The position numbers and the translations under genes are program-made. This document shows, one piece after another, positions 5,194 through 11,650 of a DNA stretch of 11,650 nucleotides. The notes under the pieces were generated by a model. That model was given only the letters and a program-made list of their open reading frames with translations, made no database searches and was not told the DNA's origin. Source of the DNA: JASFEQ01 sp050122535 (GTDB lineage Bacteria > Desulfobacterota > DSM-4660 > Desulfatiglandales > HGW-15); NCBI GenBank assembly GCA_050122535.1, contig JASFIT010000102.1:1-11650 (forward strand), read 5' to 3'. Numbering within the stretch: the stretch's first letter is position 1; every line of letters starts with the position of its first letter.

Positions 5194-7017
5194 ATGGGAG
5201 TCAACACCAATATGAACCTGGAAACTGTTCCCCAGGTATTTAAGCGGACTGTCAAAAGGTATGGCGACCGCGTGGCCATGCGCAAAAAGGAGTATGGCCT
5301 CTGGCATGATATCTCCTGGAATGAATACTACCGGCTCGCCAAATATGTGGGTTCGGCCCTCATTTCTATGGGCTTAGCCAAGGGAGATTGTGTCTCCATC
5401 ATCGGAGAGAATTGCCCTGAGTGGGTGATTATTGACCTGGGTGTCCAAGGCGCCGGAGGGGTTGCGGTGGGGGTCTATACCACCAACGCCTGGCCCCAGG
5501 TGGAGTATGTGGTTAAGAACTCTGAATCCAGGTTCTTCTTTGTGGAGAACGAGGAACAACTGGATAAATGGCTCCAGTTCAGGGATAACGTTCCTTCTTT
5601 GGAAAAGGTGATTGTGTGGGATCTGGAGGGTCTGAGACATTTCAAAGACCCCATGGTCATGACCTATGACGATCTCCTAGATATGGGCCGTCAGATCGTG
5701 GAAAAGGAACCGAACCTTTACGGGCAACGGTCAGACCAGATCAACCCGGAGGATCTCTCGGTTCTTATTTATACCTCGGGCACTACAGGCCCGCCAAAAG
5801 GAGCCATGCTAACCCACAAAAATGTTACCTGGATGGCACAGGCCGTCCACGGACCCGTGCCTCTCACACCGGCTGACGAACTCTTATCCTTTCTCCCCTT
5901 GTGTCATATTTTTCAGCGTCTCTTTTCCGTGTTTGTCCACATCAATTATGGTTACACAGTGAATTTCGTGGAGAGTCTGGATACGGTTATAGATAACATG
6001 AAAGAGATATCTCCAACATTTGGTATCGCGGTTCCTCGTATCTGGGAGAAATATCTTTCTGCCATTTATATAAGGATGTCTGACGCCACCCGTTTCAAAA
6101 GACTTGTCTATTACATCGCCTTCAAGATTGGGCAGAAACGGGCCACATTGAGGCTTAATTTCAGGCCGGTCCCCTTTTATCTTGAGGGACTTTATTGGCT
6201 TGCGTACTCTGCGGTGTTCAGAAAGCTTAAAGAGAGACTTGGATTTGAAAGGATGAAAGTGGCTGTGTCAGGTGGCGCCCCCATTGCACCCGACGTCCTT
6301 CAGTTTTTCCATTCAATCGGCCTTAATCTTATCGAGGGTTATGGCCAGACAGAAGGAACCGCTGTAACCACTGCCACCATCGTTGGTCAATCAAAGCTCG
6401 GAACCGTGGGAACTCCCCTCGCTGGTGTTGAAGTAAGGATAGCAGAAGACGGAGAGATAGTGGTGAAATCTCCTGGCGTATTCAAGGGATACTATAAGAA
6501 TCCCGAGGCCACAGAAGAGACGATCAAGGACGGGTGGATGTTTTCCGGTGACGTGGGAGAGATTGATGAAGATGGATATCTAAAGATCACGGATCGTAAG
6601 AAGGATATCATTGTCACTGCAGGAGGAAAAAACATTACCCCCCAGTACATAGAAAATAAGCTAAAGGCCAGTTCCTATATCAATGACGCCGTAGTTATCG
6701 GAGATAAGAGAAAGTTCCTCAGTTGTCTCATCATGATCGATGAGGACAACGTGGTCAAATATGCCCAGGACAACAAAATACAATTTTCCACTTATAAGGA
6801 CCTCACCCAGAGCCCTGAGATCATAAAATTGATCCAGGGCGAGGTGGATAGTGTGAATGAGACTCTATCCCGTGTGGAAGAGGTAAAGAAATTCACATTG
6901 CTTCCTAAGAGACTTTATGAGGAAGATGGTGAGGTCACTCCCACCATGAAGGTCAAAAGAAGATATGTGAATGAGGCCTTCAGTGATCTGATTGAAGCCA
7001 TGTATAAAAGGCGGTAA
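5194..7017 (+). CDS. AMP-forming long-chain-type acyl-CoA synthetase (FadD15-like)
   Basis: This 607-residue ANL-superfamily ligase would activate a carboxylic acid with ATP to the acyl-adenylate and then to acyl-CoA. The phosphate-binding loop is YTSGTTGPPKGAMLTH (193-208). GYGQTEG (382-388) is the adenine-binding A5 motif, SGDVG with Asp453 binds the ribose, and DRKKDIIVTAGGKNI (467-481) contains the hinge. Lys586 in TPTMKVKRR (582-590) sits where the catalytic lysine is expected. The size and C-terminus match the bacterial FadD15/long-chain group. Substrate length cannot be read from sequence; medium-chain, branched or aryl acids are possible. It sits between livF (152-nt gap) and livK, so it probably acts on what the transporter imports. 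The ATG at 5194 lacks a ribosome-binding site. The ATG at 5212 has GGGAG (5196-5200) 11 nt upstream and is a credible alternative start. Confidence 0.9.
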   Translation: MGVNTNMNLETVPQVFKRTVKRYGDRVAMRKKEYGLWHDISWNEYYRLAKYVGSALISMGLAKGDCVSIIGENCPEWVIIDLGVQGAGGVAVGVYTTNAWPQVEYVVKNSESRFFFVENEEQLDKWLQFRDNVPSLEKVIVWDLEGLRHFKDPMVMTYDDLLDMGRQIVEKEPNLYGQRSDQINPEDLSVLIYTSGTTGPPKGAMLTHKNVTWMAQAVHGPVPLTPADELLSFLPLCHIFQRLFSVFVHINYGYTVNFVESLDTVIDNMKEISPTFGIAVPRIWEKYLSAIYIRMSDATRFKRLVYYIAFKIGQKRATLRLNFRPVPFYLEGLYWLAYSAVFRKLKERLGFERMKVAVSGGAPIAPDVLQFFHSIGLNLIEGYGQTEGTAVTTATIVGQSKLGTVGTPLAGVEVRIAEDGEIVVKSPGVFKGYYKNPEATEETIKDGWMFSGDVGEIDEDGYLKITDRKKDIIVTAGGKNITPQYIENKLKASSYINDAVVIGDKRKFLSCLIMIDEDNVVKYAQDNKIQFSTYKDLTQSPEIIKLIQGEVDSVNETLSRVEEVKKFTLLPKRLYEEDGEVTPTMKVKRRYVNEAFSDLIEAMYKRR

Positions 7018-7054
7018 TTTCGTTGGACATACGATCAAGATGTCTTAAATAAGA

Positions 7055-7063
7055 AGGAGGAGG
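7055..7063 (+). promoter_or_regulatory. Strong ribosome-binding site of livK
   Basis: The purine run AGGAGGAGG precedes the ATG at 7067, and its first AGGAGG (7055-7060) leaves a 6-nt spacer. It is by far the best ribosome-binding site in the operon. This fits the need for a periplasmic binding protein to be made in excess over membrane components. Confidence 0.75.
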
Positions 7064-7066
7064 AAT

Positions 7067-8275
7067 ATGAAAAAAAGAAACTTAATGATGGTGACAGGTT
7101 GTGTTGTGCTCATGACTTTTATGTTTATTCCTATAGCCCTTGCACAAAGAGGCGTCACAGATACAGAGATACGCATTGGACAGTGGGGACCCCAGACCGG
7201 ACCCGCAGCCCTCTGGGGTGCCGTGGCCCGCGGAACGGGATGTTATTTTGACATGATCAACGCAGAGGGTGGGATTCATGGCCGCAAGATCACCTACTTC
7301 CTCAGAGATGATGGTTACATGGCTCCCCGGACCAAGGCCATCGCCAAGGAATTGGTGGACGACAAACAGATTTTTGCCTTTGCCTGTGGTGTTGGGACCG
7401 CAAACGGCATGGCTGTCAAAAAGTATTTAAACAATAAGCGGGTGCCGTGGGTGGGTCCTGCCACGGGATCAACCCATTTCGCTTTCCCACCCACGAAATA
7501 CCTGTTTGCCCTCTATCCCCTCTATATTGATGAGGCCGCTATCCTGATCAACTATGCGGTCAAAACGATGGGAAAAAAGAGAATCGCATTTTTCTATCAG
7601 AACGACGATTTTGGTAAAGAAGGACTTGTCGGCGCCGAGTATGCCCTTGAAAAACTCGGCATGAAACTGGTGGCATCTGTATCGGTAGAAGTCCTGGACT
7701 CGGACCTCAGCTCCCACGCCATGAAGCTAAAAAAGGCAAATCCTGATTGTGTGATCATGTGGGTCCTTCCCAAACATGGGGCCATCATACTGGGGACTGC
7801 TGCCAAAATGGGCCTTAAAACCCAGTGGATGAGCACAAGCACTTTGAGTGACACACCAATCATGTACAAGATCAGCAAAGGGCTTTTCAAAGACGTGATT
7901 CTGACTTCTTTTGGCGAGCTTCCTGATTCCCCGTCTGCTCTCATGGGCAAGTACAAAGTGGCCCACGATAAATTTGCCCCCAAAGACCGCTGGGGCATCT
8001 TCTTCTATGCAGGATTCCTTTTTGCAGAACCCATGGTGGAGGCCATGAAGAGGGCTGGCCGGAATCTTACGGCGGACACCTTTGTAAAGGGTATGGAGAG
8101 CCTGAAGGATTTCCAGGGAATCGGTCCGAAAATCAGCTTTGCCCCCAACCAGAGACAAGGGGTGCGCTCCATGTACATCGCCAAATGCGCAGAAGGAGGA
8201 AATCTGGTACGGCTCTCTGATTGGATGACCTCTGATGTGGATATTCAGGTGTTGCTCAAACGCCTTGGTAGATAG
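7067..8275 (+). CDS. livK: Periplasmic branched-chain-type substrate-binding protein LivK
   Basis: This is a type 1 periplasmic binding protein (Peripla_BP_6 / LivK family) that captures the solute and delivers it to LivMH. Of 402 residues, the first 26 look like a Sec signal peptide: MKKR, a hydrophobic core, and cleavage after IALA (23-26). The mature part begins with the family pattern DTEIRIGQWGPQTGPAA (32-48), followed by DMINAEGGIHGRKI (62-75). KRIAFFYQNDDFGKEG in the middle is the second-lobe strand and helix typical of the family. It is not a convincing lipoprotein, because the only Cys in the leader (Cys12) precedes the hydrophobic core. The start is set by the strong AGGAGGAGG site. 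It is the last gene of the operon, 49 nt after the synthetase and followed by a terminator hairpin. Ligands of this family range from amino acids to aromatic and short-chain acids, and which applies here is unknown. Confidence 0.92.
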   Translation: MKKRNLMMVTGCVVLMTFMFIPIALAQRGVTDTEIRIGQWGPQTGPAALWGAVARGTGCYFDMINAEGGIHGRKITYFLRDDGYMAPRTKAIAKELVDDKQIFAFACGVGTANGMAVKKYLNNKRVPWVGPATGSTHFAFPPTKYLFALYPLYIDEAAILINYAVKTMGKKRIAFFYQNDDFGKEGLVGAEYALEKLGMKLVASVSVEVLDSDLSSHAMKLKKANPDCVIMWVLPKHGAIILGTAAKMGLKTQWMSTSTLSDTPIMYKISKGLFKDVILTSFGELPDSPSALMGKYKVAHDKFAPKDRWGIFFYAGFLFAEPMVEAMKRAGRNLTADTFVKGMESLKDFQGIGPKISFAPNQRQGVRSMYIAKCAEGGNLVRLSDWMTSDVDIQVLLKRLGR

Positions 8276-8285
8276 CCAGTTATCG

Positions 8286-8350
8286 AAGACGCCCTGTCCC
8301 TACCCTTAAGATTGTTATCTAAAGAAGTAGGTGACAGGGCGTTTGATTTA
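8286..8350 (+). terminator. Terminator-like hairpin ending the liv operon
   Basis: ACGCCCTGTCCCTAC (8289-8303) pairs with GTAGG/T/GACAGGGCGT (8327-8342). This gives 15 base pairs with a single bulged T at 8332, closed by a 23-nt loop and followed by TTTGATTTATT. It begins 11 nt after the livK stop. The T-tract is interrupted, so efficiency is uncertain, but position and stem strength support transcription end here. Confidence 0.65.
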
Positions 8351-8392
8351 TTCTTAGAGACTACCTCAATTCTTAGTTGACTATTTTATCAC

Positions 8393-8507
8393 GAGATTGC
8401 TTCGTCCCCCGCATCAAGTGCGGGGTCCTCGCAATGACTTCACTATTTTTGTTCCTGTCGTTGCGAGCCCTTCGAATTCCTCAGGGTAAACTCCGCGAAG
8501 CAATCTC
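8393..8507. repeat. Composite palindromic repeat between convergent operons
   Basis: The outer arms GAGATTGCTTCG (8393-8404) and CGAAGCAATCTC (8496-8507) are perfectly complementary over 12 bp. Inner arms CTCGCAATGAC (8428-8438) and GTCGTTGCGAG (8457-8467) match at 10 of 11, the mismatch being a tolerated G-T. A separate hairpin, CCCCGCA (8407-8413) and TGCGGGG (8419-8425), sits inside the left half. This nested layout with 'GAGATTGCTTCG ... TCGCAATGAC' wording is that of a common class of mobile, non-coding palindromes found in many Proteobacteria. It fills most of the gap between livK and pyrD and may also act as a terminator for pyrD on the minus strand. Confidence 0.75.
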
Positions 8508-8536
8508 ATTGCATCTCTCGCCAAGTATTTCTTACT

Positions 8537-9484
8537 TTACTCCGGACTACCCCTCTGTAAACCATCAGTTACTATCAAACTCCCGATCAACTCATCAATA
8601 TTTGTTATCTCTTTTTCCTCGCAAAAATTGCTGATTCCTTCCAGGATATCTAGCGTCGCTCTGGGATTTACAAAATTGGCTGTGCCCACTTCTATGGCCC
8701 GTGCCCCGGCGATGAGGAACTCGAGGGCATCCGTGTGCTCCATGATTCCGCCGACGCCGATGACAGGTATATTTACGGTTTTGACCACTTGACGAACCAT
8801 GTACACCGCTATGGGCCGGATAGCCGGACCTGACAGACCCCCGGATATATTGGCCAGCTTGGGTCTACGGCTCTCAATATCAATGGCCATACCCGTCAGA
8901 GTGTTGATGAGAGAAAGTGCATGCGCACCTGCCTCTTCAACGGCCTTGGCCACGAGACGGATATCCGTTACATTCGGGGACAATTTGACAACTACCGGCT
9001 TATCCGTATTCTTTACCACCCTTTCTGTTACTTGTGCGGAAACATCGGGATCCTTGCCAAATACCATGCCCCCGCATTCCACATTAGGGCAGGAGATATT
9101 CACCTCCAGAGCGGATATTCCATCAACCCCTTTCAATGCATTGGCCAGTTCCCCATATTCGTCGATGCTGTGCCCATAGATATTAACGATCACTTCCGTG
9201 TCCACACTCTGAAGCCAGGGCAGTTTCTCTTTCATGAATCTATCTAGGCCGATGTTGGCCAGACCGATTGCATTCAACATCCCGCATGGGGTCTCCACGA
9301 TCCTGGGCGGGGGGTTACCTTCTTTTGGCTCTAGGGAGAGCCCTTTGACGATCATGGCGCCCAAGAGATTAAGGTCCACAAGGCCCTCAAACTCTCGGCC
9401 ATAACCAAAAGTCCCTGACGCGGTCATGACCGGATTCTTCAGTTCCAACGGGCCCAATTTCACCCTTAAATCAGGCTTAGACAT
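8537..9484 (-). CDS. pyrD: Dihydroorotate dehydrogenase catalytic subunit, class 1B
   Basis: PyrD (PyrDB) is the FMN-binding TIM-barrel subunit that oxidises dihydroorotate to orotate in pyrimidine synthesis. In class 1B it passes electrons through PyrK to NAD+. The 315-residue length is typical. Visible motifs are LKNPVMTASGTFGYG (15-29), the class 1 active-site loop LEVNISCPNVECGG (126-139) with Cys132 as the expected catalytic base, KLSPNVTDI (167-175) with the FMN-contacting Lys, LINTLTGMAID (192-202), SGGLSGPAIRPIA (214-226), and the phosphate site VIGVGGI (241-247). The Cys base rather than Ser separates it from membrane-bound class 2 enzymes. It lies 86 nt after pyrK, the partner subunit. 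Its ATG at 9484 is preceded by GTGGGAA, which is itself the last unit of a heptamer repeat. Confidence 0.95.
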   Translation of the reverse strand: MSKPDLRVKLGPLELKNPVMTASGTFGYGREFEGLVDLNLLGAMIVKGLSLEPKEGNPPPRIVETPCGMLNAIGLANIGLDRFMKEKLPWLQSVDTEVIVNIYGHSIDEYGELANALKGVDGISALEVNISCPNVECGGMVFGKDPDVSAQVTERVVKNTDKPVVVKLSPNVTDIRLVAKAVEEAGAHALSLINTLTGMAIDIESRRPKLANISGGLSGPAIRPIAVYMVRQVVKTVNIPVIGVGGIMEHTDALEFLIAGARAIEVGTANFVNPRATLDILEGISNFCEEKEITNIDELIGSLIVTDGLQRGSPE

Positions 9485-9490
9485 GATGAG

Positions 9491-9563
9491 TTCCCACTGC
9501 TTACTGCTTACCTGTCCGCCTCGGCTGAGCCTAGCGATGCCGGGCGGGCTCCCTACTGCTTAC
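9491..9563. repeat. Heptanucleotide repeats in the pyrK-pyrD spacer
   Basis: On the plus strand TTCCCAC (9491-9497) is followed by TGCTTAC (9498-9504) and TGCTTAC (9505-9511). After 38 nt of GC-rich sequence there is TCCCTAC (9550-9556) followed by TGCTTAC (9557-9563). In the direction of the pyr genes this reads GTAAGCA-GTAGGGA, spacer, GTAAGCA-GTAAGCA-GTGGGAA. The last unit supplies the ribosome-binding region of pyrD. Confidence 0.6.
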
Positions 9564-9570
9564 TCCGATC

Positions 9571-10365
9571 TCATAGACTATCCCAGTCTATTGATTGGAC
9601 CGGAAATACGGGTCCGTCGGCACACACATGGTAATAGGCGCAGCTTTCATTTTTGGAGGCCTTTATGGCACATCCCTGGCATGCCCCTAATCCACAAGCC
9701 ATAACTGCCTCAAGGGAGGCCTGGCAGGGTAGCTTTTTCTCGAGCGACACAGCGGCCACCTTCTTAAGCATAGGTTCCGGGCCACAAGTAAAAATAGATA
9801 AAGCCTTCTTCTCTGGACTGCCGTCCCTCAAAAAGGCTTCCATGAGATCTGTGACTGGACCCGCATGACCCACAGTGCCATCATCCGTAGCTATGGAGAC
9901 GTCTATGGCGATGTCACCCATTTGATCAATCCCTATTATTTCATCCGCAGAAGCGAAACCCGTCATCAAATAACCAGGTCCAGAGTTCATGTTCTGTATC
10001 AAGAAAAAAAGTGGAGCAATGCCAATGCCCCCTGCAACCAAAAGGGAGGCTTGATTGCTCTTTGGCAGATCGAACCCTCTACCAAGTGGCCCGAGTAATG
10101 AAAGCCTCTCACCTTCTCTTGTTTTGGCCATGATAGCGGTCCCCTTACCCACCACGCGGTAGAGGATAAGCAACAGTTCACCTTCTTTGGTGCCCGCTAT
10201 GGAAAAAGGTCTTCTTAACAGAGGATCCGTCCCGGACCGCACACGAACCATGACAAACTGTCCCGGTTCTGCTGCCGCCACCACCTCGGGAGACCTCAAT
10301 CCCATCAAATAGGTATGAGGGGCGATCTCTTTGTTGGATACAATCTCTGCATAATGTTCAAACAT
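9571..10365 (-). CDS. pyrK: Dihydroorotate dehydrogenase electron-transfer subunit
   Basis: PyrK is the FAD- and [2Fe-2S]-containing subunit that links PyrD to NAD+. Counting from the ATG at 10365 (264 residues), the FAD-binding signature is RRPFSI (51-56), the nucleotide-binding loop is GGIGIAPL (112-119), and CGPEPM (194-199) is the second pyridine-nucleotide motif. The C-terminal iron-sulfur site has four cysteines, Cys224, Cys229 and Cys232 in ACGLGACQGC, plus Cys248 in VCADGPVF, in the PyrK arrangement. All key residues are intact. A TTG at 10377 is in frame and adds four residues; it has GGGG (10383-10386) at suitable distance, so the start is undecided. It lies 76 nt downstream of the DUF72 gene and 86 nt upstream of pyrD, and is very likely co-transcribed with pyrD. 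Confidence 0.95.
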   Translation of the reverse strand: MFEHYAEIVSNKEIAPHTYLMGLRSPEVVAAAEPGQFVMVRVRSGTDPLLRRPFSIAGTKEGELLLILYRVVGKGTAIMAKTREGERLSLLGPLGRGFDLPKSNQASLLVAGGIGIAPLFFLIQNMNSGPGYLMTGFASADEIIGIDQMGDIAIDVSIATDDGTVGHAGPVTDLMEAFLRDGSPEKKALSIFTCGPEPMLKKVAAVSLEKKLPCQASLEAVMACGLGACQGCAIKASKNESCAYYHVCADGPVFPVQSIDWDSL

Positions 10366-10441
10366 AGTTGCGCCCAAGCATACCCCACAATGGTTTAGGA
10401 TAAAAGTAATATTTTAGGACGCGAAGGTCACACCTCTTGCG

Positions 10442-11458
10442 CTACTCCTCTGTGGGAAGCCTTTCTAAAAACTTCTCCGAAACCTTTTGAGCGATGAGTG
10501 GCGCATTCCCTCCCGCACGATTATTAATGATCACATTGACACTGATGCCCTTCCTGATCGCGGCTGACATGATATCTACCGTCTCTTCAACCATATGATG
10601 ACTCATCATTCCATCAATCAGTTTGTCGAATGGATAGGCCTTCAGATATGCCTCCTCATACCGCACCCTCAATGGCGTCATCAGCCTGACAATGCATTGA
10701 TTGTCAGCATTCAGGAACTTTCCATTGCTCTTATTTAACTGTCTCCGGAGCGGCGGTAACCACGTCCAGTGTGAAAGCACCTGCCCAATGCCATATTTCT
10801 CCAGAACCTGAAAATATGGCGGTGAAAGAAGAGACTCTGTCCTCAGTTCTACGTGGTAACGGTCATCTTCTGGAATATCACCGAAAAACCGATCCATCTC
10901 TTCGGCGCTTTCTGCCGGGGAGACTCTCTCTTTTTTCGGCTGATATTCCTGCTCAAAAATGAAGGCCTTGAGATGGGGACCCAACAGGTCTGTTGCAGGG
11001 GCATAGAACTGATCTGAAAAGATGTCAGGGTTGAGATAGTCAGGGTTTTCAACAAACTTGCCGCCCCTCCAAAGCCGTTTAGCAAAGACCGATTGGGGCA
11101 CTTTCAGGATCAGCCGATCATGCTCACGCAGGTGTCTTCTGTAGGTCTGGAGGACATGGTAGTTCTGGGTGGGTTGTGAATCTTTGTCTATCAGGGCTCT
11201 ATAAAAGGTGAAATCCAGCTCCAAGACGGAGAAGTGTTTAAAGTACTCCTCAACACTCTCCACAGGCAGGACTTCCTCCTTTAGAGACTTCCCGCCAACC
11301 CTTTTGGACCTGCTTGTTGTTCTTCTCCTGTAGCGCTCCTCTGAGTAGATCTGCCCAATCCAGCCGGCATATCTGTCACTGGCTGTGCCCACGAAAACGT
11401 TGGGGTGAAGATCACGAAATTGAAATTTTTCCAATCCCTCAGCTTTTCCTTTCGTCAT
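10442..11458 (-). CDS. DUF72 (YecE-like) TIM-barrel protein
   Basis: The 338-residue protein belongs to the DUF72/YecE family, TIM-barrel proteins of unknown reaction. Supporting motifs are FVGTASDRYAGWIG (22-35, the family's GT-W entry strand), VLELDFTFYR (78-87), LILKVPQSVF (116-125), YHVELRTESLL (201-211), and the C-terminal NVIINNRAGGNAPLIAQ (308-324), matching the usual NN-x-G-x-AP end. Typical members have about 240-300 residues; this one is longer, partly through a very basic, probably flexible insertion (ERYRRRTTSRSKRVGG, 41-56). It is the first gene before pyrK and pyrD on this strand, and I know no functional reason for that. The ATG at 11458 is preferred over the in-frame GTG at 11464 because GGGGAG lies 5 nt upstream of the ATG and overlaps the GTG. 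Confidence 0.85.
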   Translation of the reverse strand: MTKGKAEGLEKFQFRDLHPNVFVGTASDRYAGWIGQIYSEERYRRRTTSRSKRVGGKSLKEEVLPVESVEEYFKHFSVLELDFTFYRALIDKDSQPTQNYHVLQTYRRHLREHDRLILKVPQSVFAKRLWRGGKFVENPDYLNPDIFSDQFYAPATDLLGPHLKAFIFEQEYQPKKERVSPAESAEEMDRFFGDIPEDDRYHVELRTESLLSPPYFQVLEKYGIGQVLSHWTWLPPLRRQLNKSNGKFLNADNQCIVRLMTPLRVRYEEAYLKAYPFDKLIDGMMSHHMVEETVDIMSAAIRKGISVNVIINNRAGGNAPLIAQKVSEKFLERLPTEE

Positions 11459-11463
11459 GCTCA

Positions 11464-11469
11464 CTCCCC
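11464..11469 (-). promoter_or_regulatory. Ribosome-binding site deciding the DUF72 gene start
   Basis: On the minus strand GGGGAG is followed by the spacer TGAGC and the ATG at 11458. The upstream GTG codon (11464-11462) shares its first base with this motif and so has no site of its own at proper distance. The shorter protein is therefore the likely product. Confidence 0.6.
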
Positions 11470-11474
11470 ATGGC

Positions 11475-11559
11475 AGAATTCGGGTTTCACAGAGCCCTTG
11501 GTAGGCATGTATGTTATAAACGCGTCCTTACACAGTTCAAGAGCCATATCCCGAATTCT
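11475..11559. promoter_or_regulatory. 10-bp inverted repeat bracketing the DUF72-pyrKD promoter
   Basis: AGAATTCGGG (11475-11484) and CCCGAATTCT (11550-11559) are perfect inverted repeats with centres 75 bp apart, close to seven helical turns. One copy lies upstream of the proposed -35 box and the other in the transcribed leader, an arrangement compatible with a two-site looping repressor. Part of each arm is the self-complementary GAATTC, which lowers the information content of the match. Confidence 0.35.
11513..11540 (-). promoter_or_regulatory. Candidate sigma70 promoter for DUF72-pyrK-pyrD
   Basis: TTGAAC (11540-11535, 4 of 6 consensus positions) and TATAAC (11518-11513, 5 of 6) are separated by 16 nt on the minus strand. 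Transcription would start near 11506, giving a leader of about 48 nt before the ATG at 11458. This is the best promoter match that I see in the window. Confidence 0.5.
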
Positions 11560-11600
11560 CGCATGCATATCCGCGGCCCAAAGAGACTGTCTCGCAATTT

Positions 11601-11650
11601 GTCATCCCGGCCAAGTCCCGCGCAGCGGGATGCGAGCCGGGATCCAGAAT
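11601..11650. repeat. Palindromic intergenic repeat at the window edge
   Basis: TCCCGGC (11605-11611) pairs with GCCGGGA (11636-11642), and inside it TCCCGC (11616-11621) pairs with GCGGGA (11625-11630) around a GCA loop. The flanks GTCA and TCCAGAA are those usually seen with the 'GTCATCCCGG ... CCGGGATCCAG' type of proteobacterial palindromic repeat. The element may continue past 11650. Confidence 0.7.

Noticed and set aside
7024..7052. Possible promoter TTGGAC-N17-TAAATA just before livK
   Set aside because: Transcription would begin inside the ribosome-binding site, and both boxes match consensus poorly.
7091..7102. Lipobox-like VTGC (residues 9-12) in the LivK leader
   Set aside because: The cysteine comes before the hydrophobic core, leaving too short a leader for lipoprotein processing. 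The IALA cleavage site fits better.
8377..8634. 85-codon plus-strand reading frame after livK
   Set aside because: It consists largely of the composite palindromic repeat and then the antisense of the pyrD end. No ribosome-binding site or recognisable protein.

Overview
The window looks like chromosome from a sulfate-reducing or syntrophic member of the Desulfobacterota (former Deltaproteobacteria), judged from gene content rather than any database search. The pointers are a siroheme-decarboxylase (AhbB-type) gene of the alternative heme pathway, a branched-chain-type ABC transporter operon carrying an acyl-CoA synthetase, a class 1B dihydroorotate dehydrogenase (PyrK/PyrD), and several kinds of short intergenic repeats. 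Base composition appears moderate and even, and I see no phage, transposase, CRISPR, tRNA or rRNA.

Layout. 1-78: a hairpin-containing, probably interspersed repeat. 79-549 (-): ahbB-like gene, with a candidate promoter and two perfect dyads upstream (571-639). 550-932: non-coding divergent region. 933-1304 (+): DUF1992 protein. 1305-1376: spacer with a nested stem-loop. 1377-8275 (+): livM, livH, livG, livF, AMP-forming acyl-CoA synthetase, livK, ended by a long terminator-like hairpin at 8286-8350. 8351-8536: convergent gap filled mostly by a composite palindromic repeat. 8537-11458 (-): DUF72 protein, pyrK, pyrD, reading from right to left, with a good candidate promoter at 11513-11540. 11601-11650: another palindromic repeat running off the edge.

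How the genes work together. LivK (periplasm) would capture a solute, LivM/LivH form the membrane channel, and LivG/LivF hydrolyse ATP. The synthetase encoded between livF and livK would trap the imported acid as its CoA thioester. This argues that the cargo is a carboxylic acid (fatty, branched or aromatic) rather than an amino acid, but the substrate cannot be read from sequence. PyrK and PyrD form the NAD-linked dihydroorotate dehydrogenase of pyrimidine synthesis; the DUF72 gene in front of them has no known connection.

I did not find a convincing undescribed system. The most unusual features are non-coding: three heptanucleotide tandem-repeat tracts, one spanning the livG start codon and one supplying the ribosome-binding region of pyrD; a 23-bp perfect palindrome placed between livM and the livH ribosome-binding site; paired dyads at the ahbB promoter; and a 10-bp inverted repeat bracketing the DUF72-pyrKD promoter.
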